Shown here one piece after another: positions 10,901 through 18,586 of a DNA stretch of 64,000 nt (positions are counted from its first letter, which is position 1; each line of letters opens with the position of its first letter). Position numbers and translations under genes: made by a program. Source of the DNA: Pirellula sp. (GTDB taxonomy: Bacteria > Planctomycetota > Planctomycetia > Pirellulales > Pirellulaceae); contig JAJTID010000030.1 in assembly GCA_021300155.1 (NCBI GenBank), forward strand, positions 1 through 64,000, read 5' to 3'. The notes below the pieces were generated by a model, which saw only the letters and a list, made by a program, of their open reading frames with translations, made no database searches and was not told the origin of the DNA.

Positions 10901-11943
10901 CCTGGATAACGACAACAAAACCAAACGGGGTTGTTGCAGCCAGAGGTGGCCCCGCTGAAGGCTTCGCGCTTTCGATTGCCGAAGGGCATGCAGTGTTTAG
11001 TGTTCGATCAGGTGGAGATTTGTCATCCGTGAAGAGCCCGAATCGCGTAATCGGTGGGTGGCACCATTTGGTAGGTGTCCTTGCGCCGAACAAACAACTG
11101 CAACTATACGTCGACGGCGAACGCGTCGCAGAAGGGAAGTCCACAGGATTGTTGACCAAGGATCCAGCACAAGGGTTAGAGATCGGTGCTGATCTGGCAG
11201 GCGCTGTTGGCGAATATGAATCGCCCAACGCATTTACCGGGATTATCGACGAAGTACGACTCTATTTTGCAGAAACGTCCGCTGCAGCAGTGGCTGAACG
11301 ATTCAAGAATGGTTCGGAGTTGGGGAGAGATCCCCGATTAGTTTTGACCTTCGATGATGGCACGGCTAGAGACTTTTCCACTTACCGGAACAACGGAACC
11401 ATGGAGGGGGGCGTCTTGGTCGATGGACAGATCGGGAAAGCGATGCGTTTCACTTCCCAAGGAGGGAAGAAGGCCGGGACTGAAGCAAGCAATGGGAAAA
11501 AGAAAGGAGCTCGGGCTGCTGCAGCAGAATCCAATACGTCTGCTCCTACTCCACCGACTGCCAACCAAGCCGCTTCGAATCAAGCACAGGGCAATAGCTT
11601 TGTGAAGCCGAAGTGGACATCGGACGTTCCCATCTATGTTCGTGCGATGGTCCTTTCGGGCAATAAGCTATTCATCGCTGGCCCACTCGATATCATCGAC
11701 GAAGAAAAGACCTTCAAGCAACTATCGGAACGAGATCCAGAAGTTCAATCGCTCCTCGCGAAACAAGATGACGCGATGGAAGGAAAATTCAGTGGTAAGT
11801 TGTTGACGGTGGACTGCGATTCGAGCACCGTTGAAAATGAAATCGATTTGGGTACGCTCCCAGCTTGGGACGGTATGGCGGGCGCGAACGGAAGTCTCTA
11901 CTTATCTACAACAGATGGGCAATTGATATGTTTCGGCAAGTAA
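7939..11943 (+). CDS. Exported methyltransferase-like / PQQ beta-propeller / LamG-type protein
   Basis: A 1334-aa protein with an N-terminal signal peptide (hydrophobic core about residues 9-25, cleavage near AIGA-DS). Directly after it is a Rossmann-type domain of class I methyltransferase form (about 30-145): motif I VHLGVGNGELT, motif II GLDRDP and the late strand VLVPNGVAYLKG. Residues about 160-700 carry repeats of PQQ/quinoprotein propeller type (ASTGKQLWA, QKTGAMLWQS, KEGKQLWAHT, DGSLAWRYRG), with a conserved Cys segment PPHNCACYPEAKLFG inside. About 975-1110 is a LamG/concanavalin-like domain (ITLEAWI, GWHHLVGVL, LYVDGERVA, GIIDEVRLYF). A Lys/Ala/Pro linker and a last propeller-like strand end the chain. 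Function unknown: probably periplasmic or surface, carbohydrate or polymer binding is plausible. Its stop overlaps the next gene by 16 bases. Confidence 0.85.
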   Translation: MRFYRPSFVFFSLILPFGLLQPLAIGADSATVASKILAESGVTGGFVVHLGVGNGELTSLLRASDSIQVQGLDRDPIRVKAAREKIRAFGNYGNVAVERLEGKQLPYVDNLVNLMVIEDLGDLDWEEVMRVLVPNGVAYLKGPDGTWKKSVKPRPKNIDEWSHYLHDATGNSVAHDEVVAPPRHLQWVGSPRYSRHHDRMASMSALVSTGGKMFYIMDEGSRISIQLPSKWKLIARDAFNGTILWKRDIDTWQSHLWPLKSGPSQLSRRLVSDDKTVYAPLGYDAPLSAIDANTGKTIRVYEGTDATEEIVNTQGRLFLVVRKGDAELANYAPVNGRVGDQALAREMFWNEEPRLLMAFEASTGKQLWAKQAKVSPLTLAADSENAYFHDGEKLICLDQKTGAMLWQSESVSRRNQFTFNFGPRLVIHDDVVLYAGGDGKMLSISKQDGKTLWKSEHPNSGYQSPQDLLVVDGLVWCAPTTSGKDSGIYTGRDPKTGEVKKSFAPDVQTYWFHHRCYIAKATDKFLMPSRTGIEFVSPEKEHWDIHHWVRGGCLYGIMPCNGLTYAPPHNCACYPEAKLFGFNALAPLAPTRPIPTEVSEEGRLEKGPSYDVALEDASAQLEGDWPTFRHDPARSGAASTAIDAKVQKKWSIPLGGRLTSPVIANGKVFVAKMDEHTLYAFDEKEGKQLWAHTIGARIDSPPTIHKGKVVFGGADGWIYCLQSSDGSLAWRYRGAPLDRRTMAYEQLESLWPVHGSVLIQNDVVHSVAGRSAFLDGGLRLIRQDLATGKKLSESLMDSTNPETGGDLQELVKVLQMPVGLTDILSSDGKYIFMKSQKFDLDGKRLDLGPNSGDFVGQASVQRGEGAHLFAPMGFLDDSWFHRSYWVLGKSFAGGHGGYYQAGRFAPSGRLLVQGNGYVYGYGRKPEYLRWTTTMEHQLFKAEPNAPELPEDFQKAVGGASSGVMPETFAQFPKSTSLNPLGQPITLEAWITTTKPNGVVAARGGPAEGFALSIAEGHAVFSVRSGGDLSSVKSPNRVIGGWHHLVGVLAPNKQLQLYVDGERVAEGKSTGLLTKDPAQGLEIGADLAGAVGEYESPNAFTGIIDEVRLYFAETSAAAVAERFKNGSELGRDPRLVLTFDDGTARDFSTYRNNGTMEGGVLVDGQIGKAMRFTSQGGKKAGTEASNGKKKGARAAAAESNTSAPTPPTANQAASNQAQGNSFVKPKWTSDVPIYVRAMVLSGNKLFIAGPLDIIDEEKTFKQLSERDPEVQSLLAKQDDAMEGKFSGKLLTVDCDSSTVENEIDLGTLPAWDGMAGANGSLYLSTTDGQLICFGK

Positions 11944-12935
11944 CGAAATCGGCGAGTGTCTTCTGGTTGTTCCTTTTCGCATGGATTGCGAGTGATTCCT
12001 CGCGTTTGATAGCATGCAATATTCCAGTCTTTCGCTACGCGCTAGAGCGATGGAATCCTGACTCGACAAAGGTATTGATTTTCTACGATGGTTCGTTGCA
12101 GAATGATGACGAAGCGTTAGTCACTCGGTTCGAAATGGAAACGACAGCGCGCGGTGGCATGACGAACGCCGAAGTGATCCGAGTGAATGTCTCGGGTGCG
12201 ATGGGGGAACGAGAAAGATCGTGCTGGAACAAGATTCAGAATGATGCAAAGGCAAAGTTTCCGTACGTCGCCGTTCAGTTTTCGTTGAGCAATAACCGAG
12301 TGGTGACTCCATGGCATGGTCCCTTGAGCGAATCATCGCTTCAGCTCTTGCGAGAGTCTCCTTCTCGAAGCGAATTAGCTAAGCGTTTCCTCACGGGGCA
12401 TTCGGTTGTTTGGTTGTTGGTGAAATCCAATGACGACGCAAAGAATCGAATTGCGAAGGAAATGCTCGAAGCGGAATTGAGGATCCTCGAAAAGAAGATC
12501 AAGCTGCCGGACGGAATTGGTTTGCCTGGCTCAGAACTGTATTCTGAAGTACCGCTCTTGGTGAAGTTTTCCGTTTTGGAATTGGATCCCAAAGACCCGA
12601 AAGAAAAATTGCTGGTGAATTTGTTTCAAGGGTTCGAATCAACCCAATTGGACGAGCCTTTATTGGTTCCAGTATTCGGAAAAGGGCGTGCACTGGAAGT
12701 TCTTCCCGCATCGCAAGTGGATGCACCATTGATCGGCGACTTGACCATGTTTCTTTGTGGAGCGTGTTCATGTCAGGTCAAAGAAAGAAATCCTGGCTTT
12801 GATTTGTGGATGTCAGTCGACTGGAACCGAGAGTTGTTTGGCGAGTCTGGTGAAGTACCCGAGCCAGTCTCCACATTGGCAAGAAAGTCATCCACACCCA
12901 AAACGATAGTCATACCGCCGGGTAAGTCCAAGTAA
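11928..12935 (+). CDS. Conserved planctomycete secreted protein (CGACSCQVK family), possible lipoprotein
   Basis: A 335-aa protein starting at the ATG at 11928, inside the end of the preceding gene (16-base overlap), so translation is probably coupled. The N-terminus MFRQVTKSASVFWLFLFAWI is a membrane-targeting segment, and LIAC at about residues 29-32 fits a lipobox, followed by NIPVFRYALERWNPD. Further on are FLTGHSVVWLLVKS and a Cys cluster CGACSCQVKERNPGFDL near residue 285. I recall this combination (C-N-x-P-V-F-R-Y-A-L-E-R-W plus C-S-C-Q-V-K) in uncharacterised planctomycete proteins. No catalytic residues recognised. The longer frame from 11865 would add 21 residues without a signal sequence and is less likely. 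Confidence 0.75.
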   Translation: MFRQVTKSASVFWLFLFAWIASDSSRLIACNIPVFRYALERWNPDSTKVLIFYDGSLQNDDEALVTRFEMETTARGGMTNAEVIRVNVSGAMGERERSCWNKIQNDAKAKFPYVAVQFSLSNNRVVTPWHGPLSESSLQLLRESPSRSELAKRFLTGHSVVWLLVKSNDDAKNRIAKEMLEAELRILEKKIKLPDGIGLPGSELYSEVPLLVKFSVLELDPKDPKEKLLVNLFQGFESTQLDEPLLVPVFGKGRALEVLPASQVDAPLIGDLTMFLCGACSCQVKERNPGFDLWMSVDWNRELFGESGEVPEPVSTLARKSSTPKTIVIPPGKSK

Positions 12936-12960
12936 ACGGGCAAGTCCAAGGAACTCGACA

Positions 12961-13782
12961 TCAATTCTGCACTGTTATCCAAGTGTGCCACTCGAACGGA
13001 GTTGGCAATGGTTCAAGATTGCAGAGTTCGAGGTGGATGATTCTTCGATGTTGCATGCAGTTTGGTAAGCAGCCGATAGACGAGTGACTCAACAAAGGTC
13101 GCATCAACATTACACTACCTTGATTGCAGTAGATTGGTGTGCTGTCGTTTGCCGCATTGGCATCGGCCTCTTCTCGCAACTTCCCAAATCGATGACTCCC
13201 TGGTCGGACATGAAGCGGTCCATTCTCCGGACCCATCGCGTCGAGATGAACTCGGATCGTCAGCATGGATTCCAATAGTTCTCGCGGTGCTTCCACATGA
13301 CAAACTCCAGCTTTCGTCGTCGGTTTGCTAAACCAGTCGTTCCATTCGCTGTTCGTAGGAGCAATGGCATCATAGTGTTGCTTGATCGCTATGGTTAGAT
13401 CTTGATGCCACGGTAAAGCCCAACTGGCACCTGGCGGCTTATCAAAGTACAGTGCTCTCACGACACCGAGCTTTTCGCCAAGCACAGCTTTGCAAAGTTC
13501 GAAGACGAGCGGAGTCTTTACCAGTTCTACAATCCTCGGAAGTAAGGACAGCACATTTCTAGATCCATAAGTCTGCGTCGCTTGCTCCCTGCCTGTTCGA
13601 AGTGGACCGATCTCAGCGCGTGACAATCCATCGTCGACATAGCTGCACCATAGTTCGCACTCCGCAGGAGTCAGAGTGCGGTCCAAGACACAGAAGCCTT
13701 GTTCTTCAATCCTCGCTGCTGAGTGGTCTAGAGTCTGCAGTTGTTGATGGATGTTTCCAAGATCGCTTTCGCACCGAGACAC
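12961..13782 (-). CDS. Phytanoyl-CoA dioxygenase (PhyH) family protein
   Basis: Probable Fe(II)/2-oxoglutarate-dependent oxygenase of 273 aa, cytosolic. The double-stranded beta-helix metal ligands are visible: the HxD pair in LPWHQDLTIA near residues 120-130, and a distal His followed by Arg in MRPLLSHSSIG...HRRIIHLEL (about 228-252); GPENGPLHVRPGSHRFG (about 182-198) is the typical PhyH strand pair. Substrate unknown; such enzymes often hydroxylate acyl chains or small molecules. The only upstream ATG (13782) lies inside hisG, a 55-base overlap, suggesting it is the last gene of a hisE-hisG-phyH operon. A role in histidine synthesis is not implied. It ends 25 bases from the convergent secreted-protein gene. 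Confidence 0.85.
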   Translation of the reverse strand: MSRCESDLGNIHQQLQTLDHSAARIEEQGFCVLDRTLTPAECELWCSYVDDGLSRAEIGPLRTGREQATQTYGSRNVLSLLPRIVELVKTPLVFELCKAVLGEKLGVVRALYFDKPPGASWALPWHQDLTIAIKQHYDAIAPTNSEWNDWFSKPTTKAGVCHVEAPRELLESMLTIRVHLDAMGPENGPLHVRPGSHRFGKLREEADANAANDSTPIYCNQGSVMLMRPLLSHSSIGCLPNCMQHRRIIHLELCNLEPLPTPFEWHTWITVQN

Positions 13783-14591
13783 TCCAATTTCTCCATGATG
13801 CTAATGACATCTTTACTCTTCACCATCGCGCGCACCGCATACCATGCTGCATCTTCAAGGCTAGTAACGGTTGGCGATGTAAAGCCTGGCGTTACGGCTT
13901 CTGCATCTGCGAGCTTATCATGCGGAATGTTATATTCCAACAATGAATAGTCTCTTGCAATGACAACCCCTTCCAATCGGCGAACAATACGATCCGCCGT
14001 TTGCAAATCCCTACATGACGGGCTTTGAATCAATATAGTTTCATACGTTCCAATGTCAGTGAGGATACGAAGGTTATTCGCAGCCAGAGTACTACCCGTT
14101 TCGACCAGATCGACGATGGCATCGGCAATGCCGAGCGAAACCATAATCTCCACCGAACCATTCAACCGAACTAGATGAACGGACGTTTGATGCTGTTGGA
14201 GATATCGTTCCGTCACATTGGGAAAACTAGTAGCAATCCGCTTGCCCTTGAGATCGGCAGGAGAGTGGATCGCCGAGTCGATTGGAACGCACATCGAAAG
14301 TCGGCAACGGCCAACCCCGAGGTTCATTCGCCGAATGACATCTGCTCCAGCCTCTTCGACCAAGTCGCTACCGGTAATGCCCAGGTCGATCGCTCCCTCG
14401 GCGCAAAGTGTCGGAATATCATCTGTTCTGAGAAACGTGATGTCCGCGGGAATACTACTGACCCGCGCGAACAGCGAACGGTCTTGACGGCGAAAATTGA
14501 GCCCAGCCTGTAGAAGTAATTCTGTTGCTAGTTCACTGAGCCTCCCTTTGCTAGGGACGCCGATGCGAAGTTGATTGTTGGCAAATGTCAC
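13728..14591 (-). CDS. hisG: ATP phosphoribosyltransferase, long form
   Basis: First enzyme of histidine biosynthesis: ATP plus PRPP gives N1-(5-phosphoribosyl)-ATP. The 287-aa length and a C-terminal domain after about residue 215 make this the long form carrying its own histidine-binding regulatory domain, so no HisZ is needed. Visible: IGVPSKGRLSE at the N-terminus, DIGTYETILIQS before the C-terminal domain, LGITGSDLVEE near 75, and the PRPP-binding segment GIADAIVDLVETGSTLAANN (about 155-174), the HisG signature. Start is a GTG at 14591 overlapping the hisE stop (GTGA), giving a 4-base coupling. The 3' end overlaps the PhyH gene. Confidence 0.95.
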   Translation of the reverse strand: MTFANNQLRIGVPSKGRLSELATELLLQAGLNFRRQDRSLFARVSSIPADITFLRTDDIPTLCAEGAIDLGITGSDLVEEAGADVIRRMNLGVGRCRLSMCVPIDSAIHSPADLKGKRIATSFPNVTERYLQQHQTSVHLVRLNGSVEIMVSLGIADAIVDLVETGSTLAANNLRILTDIGTYETILIQSPSCRDLQTADRIVRRLEGVVIARDYSLLEYNIPHDKLADAEAVTPGFTSPTVTSLEDAAWYAVRAMVKSKDVISIMEKLECLGAKAILETSINNCRL

Positions 14592-14926
14592 GATGATACC
14601 TCCCGTCGGTTCCGTTTTTCTTCCAAGCCAGAGACACCTTCGCGGCGGAGCAGTTCGTTCCGAATGTCGTCAACGGTGATTCCGCGAGTGGCTAGCAACA
14701 CCCAAAGATGGTAAAGAACGTCAGCAGATTCTCGAATCGTATGGAGCTTTCCTGCTTCTTCGGGCTCTCCAGCCGCTTCGATTACCTCGTGCGCTTCTTC
14801 TAAGATTTTTTCCGCAATTTTCGGAATTCCACCTCGAACAAGTTTGGTCGTGTAAGATCCTTCGGGTAGATCAGAGACTCGCTGATGCAATTGTGACATC
14901 AGTCGGTCCAGAATATCGTCAGCCAT
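14588..14926 (-). CDS. hisE: Phosphoribosyl-ATP pyrophosphatase
   Basis: Second step of histidine biosynthesis: hydrolyses phosphoribosyl-ATP to phosphoribosyl-AMP and pyrophosphate. From the ATG at 14926 the protein is 112 aa, normal for a stand-alone HisE (not fused to HisI). The MazG-like metal-binding helices are readable: PEGSYTTKLVRGGIPKIAEK, then ILEEAHEVIEAA (EExxE type) and RESADVLYHLWVLLATRG (ExxD type). The frame is open to 15109, but that extension is unlike the family and crosses the likely promoter region shared with miaA. Upstream of hisG with a 4-base overlap; the remaining his genes are not in the window. Confidence 0.92.
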   Translation of the reverse strand: MADDILDRLMSQLHQRVSDLPEGSYTTKLVRGGIPKIAEKILEEAHEVIEAAGEPEEAGKLHTIRESADVLYHLWVLLATRGITVDDIRNELLRREGVSGLEEKRNRREVSS

Positions 14927-15079
14927 ACGTTGGAAAAATCGTTCGGAGAGTAAAAAGCGGAGGCAGGTCTGGCCCCTTCCCATGGAGATAAAGTACCATG
15001 GAGTCGGGAGATACGGGTGTCCCAACGAATGGCTCAATCCTAAATCCACACCTTCTTTTTGTCGATTCCTAGACGCCAA

Positions 15080-16051
15080 ATGAACCCTGGATTTACAAAC
15101 CAACAGCAACTTGAGTGGATTCGTCCTCCTTTGGAAGATGCGATTTACCTCACTGGACCAACGGCTTCGGGCAAGAGTTCGATGGCAATCGAGCTTGCCA
15201 AGCGGACTAACGCAGAGATTCTGTCAGTTGATTCTATGGCCGTTTATCGAGGTATGGATATTGGTACGGCCAAGCCATCCTCGGCCCAGCGGGAAGTAGT
15301 TCCGCACCATCTCATCGACTTGGTGGACCCGATTGAAGACTACAGCGTTTCTCAATTCGTGCTGGATGCACACGCCAAGGCCGCCGAGATCCGAAGCCGA
15401 GGCAAACGCGTTTTGCTCGTGGGAGGAACGCCTCTTTACCTGAAGAGTTTGTTCTGTGGCATGTTTCTGGGCCCGCCCGCCGATTGGGAGTTTCGTCAAC
15501 AGGTCGAAGAAGATGTACAGATTTTTGGAGTCGAGAGCCTGCGTAGACGTTTGGAGCAAGTGGATCCACTGTCCGCTCACAAGATACTGCCGAACGACGT
15601 GCGACGAATGACACGGTCTTTGGAAGTGGTTCGAGCGACCGGAATTCCATTAAGCCATTTGCAAACGCAATTCGAACGTCTGAAGATGCCTTCGAGTTGC
15701 AAGGCGTTCGTGTTGGCTTGGGATCGTTCTGCTTTGCACGCTCGCGTCAACGAGAGAGTGGAAACAATGTTTCAACTTGGGCTTCTCGACGAAGTACGAA
15801 GTTTGGTCAACAAGTTTGGGAAACTTGGGCGAACTGCATCGCAAGCGGTCGGCTATAAGGAGCCGTTGGAGTTCATGAATGGCAGCATCGGCGAAGCCAT
15901 GATGATCGACCAAGTGAAAGCGCACACGCGCCAGTTCGTGCGTCGACAAGAGATGTGGTTCCGTTCCATGCCCGACTTAGTTCGGCTACCCATTCGAGAT
16001 GTGAACGAACTATCTGCACTCGCTGAGTCTGTTGCAGCGACATGCGTCTGA
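15080..16051 (+). CDS. miaA: tRNA dimethylallyltransferase
   Basis: Transfers a dimethylallyl group to N6 of A37 in tRNAs reading UNN codons. About 323 aa, full length. Motifs: P-loop TGPTASGKSSMAIELAK near residues 25-41, SVDSMAVYRGMDIGTAKPS (about 50-68), HHLIDLVDP, VGGTPLYLKSLFCG near 117-130, PNDVRRMTRSLEVVRATG near 175-192, and the C-terminal tRNA-binding QVKAHTRQFVRRQEMWFRS. A TTG at 15059 would add seven residues; the ATG at 15080 is preferred although no strong Shine-Dalgarno precedes either. Divergent from hisE. Confidence 0.96.
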   Translation: MNPGFTNQQQLEWIRPPLEDAIYLTGPTASGKSSMAIELAKRTNAEILSVDSMAVYRGMDIGTAKPSSAQREVVPHHLIDLVDPIEDYSVSQFVLDAHAKAAEIRSRGKRVLLVGGTPLYLKSLFCGMFLGPPADWEFRQQVEEDVQIFGVESLRRRLEQVDPLSAHKILPNDVRRMTRSLEVVRATGIPLSHLQTQFERLKMPSSCKAFVLAWDRSALHARVNERVETMFQLGLLDEVRSLVNKFGKLGRTASQAVGYKEPLEFMNGSIGEAMMIDQVKAHTRQFVRRQEMWFRSMPDLVRLPIRDVNELSALAESVAATCV

Positions 16052-16537
16052 AAATTGGTGCATGAAATTGTCCCTTGATTCAGCCGGCATTATCTTCATT
16101 TACACTTCGTTCCATGGAAGCAACAGCATGTGGGCGGCGAGATACAGTGTTCCATAAGGTACCGTATTCTTGGGCAGGTTATACGCTTATTCATTACGAG
16201 TTTTTTCTTTATACAAGTTCCCATCCATCTTCAAGTGCCTCGCCGTTTGACCTTCCATCGTAGCGATTGAACGTCCCGCAGTACGGTGTTACTTGGAGTA
16301 CTATTGCTTGCAGAGTACTGTTGTTTGCATCGCAAGTAGTCGTTTCCAATTGGATTTGGGGAGTCGGTGTTACGAAACTGCTGGGTTCGCACGCCATAAT
16401 GCCTGTTGTGACCCAACCAAGCAACGTGCAACTGAAATGGACGCAACCATTTTGGTGAACGCATGCGTCGAATGGTGCGTATCCAAACTGGCAACGATCA
16501 TCGTTCAATCCGAAAACTTCTTGGGGTGACGCAAAAG
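16052..16537. other. Intergenic stretch without a convincing gene
   Basis: Nearly 490 bases between miaA and the DUF2459 gene. Short frames exist on both strands (for example 16209-16508 on the minus strand), but they overlap one another, lack ribosome binding sites and show no recognisable motif. No tRNA-like cloverleaf or strong hairpin terminator was seen. The right end should hold the promoter for the next gene. Confidence 0.5.
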
Positions 16538-17302
16538 ATGTTAGAACCTGCGCCCGAAAGTGCCTCCCCTGTTTCTACCTTGCACCCATCAAGGTTTAGA
16601 TTTCGTCGACGATTTATTCGTAGGCTTGCTAGGATCTTTCTAATGTTCGTTGGGGCGATTGCCTGCTATGCACTTTGCGTATGGGCCTTCGGAAGAGTTC
16701 CAGTCAATCGAGATTTCAAACATGCCGAGTCGAGTGGAGTCGATATATTGCTCATCAACAATGGAGTGCATGCGGACCTAGTAGTTCCCATCAACCACGC
16801 ATCGTTCCCGTTGAAGCAATACTTAGAAAATGGCAAGTTCACGGTTGCGCTAGATTCGTTTGATTATGCAATCATTGGTTGGGGGAGTCGCAGGTTTTAT
16901 TTGGAAACGGAAACATGGGATGATCTTCGAATAAGTACGGTTGGCTTCGCACTGTCCGGCCTAGACGAAACAACAGTCCATGTGCAATTACTTTCCGGAA
17001 TCGATTGGCCATCGGACGCATCCCGCAAAATACGAATACGTCCCGATCAGTTTGCCAACTTGGGAACGCACATCGTTTCGGCTTTTCGTTTGGACAGAAA
17101 CGGCAAGAGCATTCCAATCATTGGTGCGCGCTACCGCAACGACGATGCATTCTTCGAGGGACAGGGGAGTTACAACTTGTTTCGAACTTGCAATGTTTGG
17201 GTAGGTCAAGGTCTACAGAAAGCGGGTGTTCGCGTTGGAGTGTGGACAGTGACCCCCACGGCGTTGTTCGCATCCTTGCCTGCGGACATAAGGCAAGAGT
17301 GA
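16538..17302 (+). CDS. DUF2459 (TIGR02117) family membrane-anchored protein
   Basis: A 254-aa protein with a basic N-terminus (FRFRRRFIRRLAR) and one membrane segment near residues 35-55 (IFLMFVGAIACYALCVWAF); the rest is probably periplasmic. The body fits the DUF2459 family: LLINNGVHADLVVPI, AIIGWGSRRFYLETETW, then GSYNLFRTCNVWVGQGLQKAGVRVGVWTVTP near the end. The conserved Gly-Val-His, Gly-Trp-Gly and Thr-Cys-Asn residues could form an active site, but no activity is established to my knowledge; some relatives lie in urease regions and there is no urease here. The ATG at 16538 is preceded by GGGGTG (16522-16527). An upstream in-frame ATG at 16463 would only add an unlikely leader. Confidence 0.85.
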   Translation: MLEPAPESASPVSTLHPSRFRFRRRFIRRLARIFLMFVGAIACYALCVWAFGRVPVNRDFKHAESSGVDILLINNGVHADLVVPINHASFPLKQYLENGKFTVALDSFDYAIIGWGSRRFYLETETWDDLRISTVGFALSGLDETTVHVQLLSGIDWPSDASRKIRIRPDQFANLGTHIVSAFRLDRNGKSIPIIGARYRNDDAFFEGQGSYNLFRTCNVWVGQGLQKAGVRVGVWTVTPTALFASLPADIRQE

Positions 17303-17348
17303 ATGCCATAGCAAGCAAAAGAACATTTCCGTATCTATCCCAAAATGC

Positions 17349-17829
17349 ATGGATCTCCCCCGATTGGTCGGCATGAATCATCTAGCCAGCCAAGTTACGA
17401 ATCTACGAAAGGTCAACTCGTCCGTAAAACTCTTGGCTCTCAACGCAAAGATTGAGTCGGTTCGAGATGGCGAGGTTGGATTAGCTTTTTACATTTTCGC
17501 ACAAGAAATGATGGATTTTTCGTCGCGAACTGCAGGCATTTCGGATGATCTTGTTAATCGAACACGCTCGCACCAAGAAATAGGCATTCCAAACAGGGGA
17601 ATTCTCGGATTCAAAACGGTACTTTCTCGATGCGAGCGGACAGATTCTCGCTTCCGCAAACGCAACGGATTTAGGAAAAAGAGTATAGCAGCGTGATGGA
17701 ACTCTCCTTCAAAAGGAAACAGGCTTCGTATTCGACACGTGGGAAGAACGACCATCACTCATAGCGCAAGCGACCTCTCCGGGCTTCGAGACATATAGAA
17801 CAGGCTGTCATGCGGTTATCGTCGTTTAG
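17349..17829 (+). pseudogene. Decayed chemoreceptor-like gene (MCP hairpin piece plus Cache-like sensor piece)
   Basis: Two protein-like pieces in two frames. Frame one, from the ATG at 17349 to about 17580, reads VNSSVKLLALNAKIESVRDG and EVGLAFYIFAQEMMDFSSRT, matching the highly conserved MCP signalling hairpin (TNLLALNAAIEAARAGE-G-GF-VVA-E). The second frame, 17584-17829, reads SDSKRYFLDASGQILASANA, an in-frame TAG at 17686, then TGFVFDTWEERPSLIAQATS and PGFETYRTG, which looks like the end of a Cache/PAS-type sensor domain. Shift of frame near 17580-17600 plus an internal stop indicate an inactivated soluble receptor with a C-terminal sensor. Family assignment of the second piece is inference. 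No other chemotaxis genes lie nearby. Confidence 0.6.
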
Positions 17830-17929
17830 TAATTGAAACATTCTGTCGATCGTGCCCCCGATGCGAAACCAACATGGGCTTTTGCCCGAGAATGGTTGAA
17901 ATTGATTTGGCCAGTACGAGGAAGATTCG

Positions 17930-18547
17930 CTAGCTTCCAAGGTCATCAAATGGCAAGTCTTTAGCGGTCTTCTCGGCGAGTCCCTGCTTGAAGTGTTTGC
18001 GACAAACAGTAACGTAACGTTCGTTACCTCCGATCTGAATTTGTTCACCTTCTCGAACAGGTTTACCGGTCGAATCGATGCGCAACACCATGGTTGCTTT
18101 GCGTCCGCAATGGCAAATTGTCTTGATCTCATTCAGATTGTCAGCCCATGCCATCAAGTACTGACTCCCTTCGAATAGATTACCCTGGAAATCAGTTCGC
18201 AATCCATAAGCCAACACAGGAATCCCCAAATCGTCACAGACATCACCCAACTGACGCACTTGCATCTTCGTAAGGAACTGCGCTTCATCGACTAACACGC
18301 AATCGACTTTTTCCTTTTCATGCTCATGATGAATGCGGCGAAATAGATTTTCTGAGATTGAAAAGGCGATTGCTTCTGACTGTAGACCGATACGAGAGCT
18401 CACAACACCTGCTCCGAACCGATCGTCGATCTCGGGCGCAAATACCAACGTGCGCATACCTCTTTCTCTATAGTTGTAACTCGACTGGAGCAAGATTGTG
18501 GATTTGCCCGCATTCATAGTCGAGTAATAGAAGTACATTTTGGCCAT
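17930..18547 (-). CDS. tdk: Thymidine kinase (type II)
   Basis: Phosphorylates thymidine (and deoxyuridine) to the monophosphate in the dTTP salvage pathway; cytosolic. About 205 aa. The P-loop [13 protein letters not shown] is at about residues 9-21, the Walker B/catalytic segment is [18 protein letters not shown] near 87-104, the lasso-zinc region has [12 protein letters not shown] (near 150) and VCRKHF near 190, and [10 protein letters not shown] precedes the latter, very like the E. coli enzyme. The frame extends 13 codons upstream, but the ATG at 18547 gives [16 protein letters not shown] with a CGGAG ribosome site before it. It starts 39 bases after the ABC ATPase stop on the same strand, so the two may be co-transcribed. 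Confidence 0.96.
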   Translation of the reverse strand: MAKMYFYYSTMNAGKSTILLQSSYNYRERGMRTLVFAPEIDDRFGAGVVSSRIGLQSEAIAFSISENLFRRIHHEHEKEKVDCVLVDEAQFLTKMQVRQLGDVCDDLGIPVLAYGLRTDFQGNLFEGSQYLMAWADNLNEIKTICHCGRKATMVLRIDSTGKPVREGEQIQIGGNERYVTVCRKHFKQGLAEKTAKDLPFDDLGS

Positions 18548-18586
18548 TATTCGACTCCGATATGGATGGCACTGATGGAGAGGCAA

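Noticed and set aside
14927-15109. N-terminal extension of HisE
   Set aside because: The extra 61 codons do not resemble HisE and cross the divergent promoter region of miaA.
16209-16508. 99-aa frame on the minus strand in the miaA to DUF2459 gap
   Set aside because: Its Cys-rich translation matches no family I know, it lacks a ribosome site and competes with other frames of similar length.
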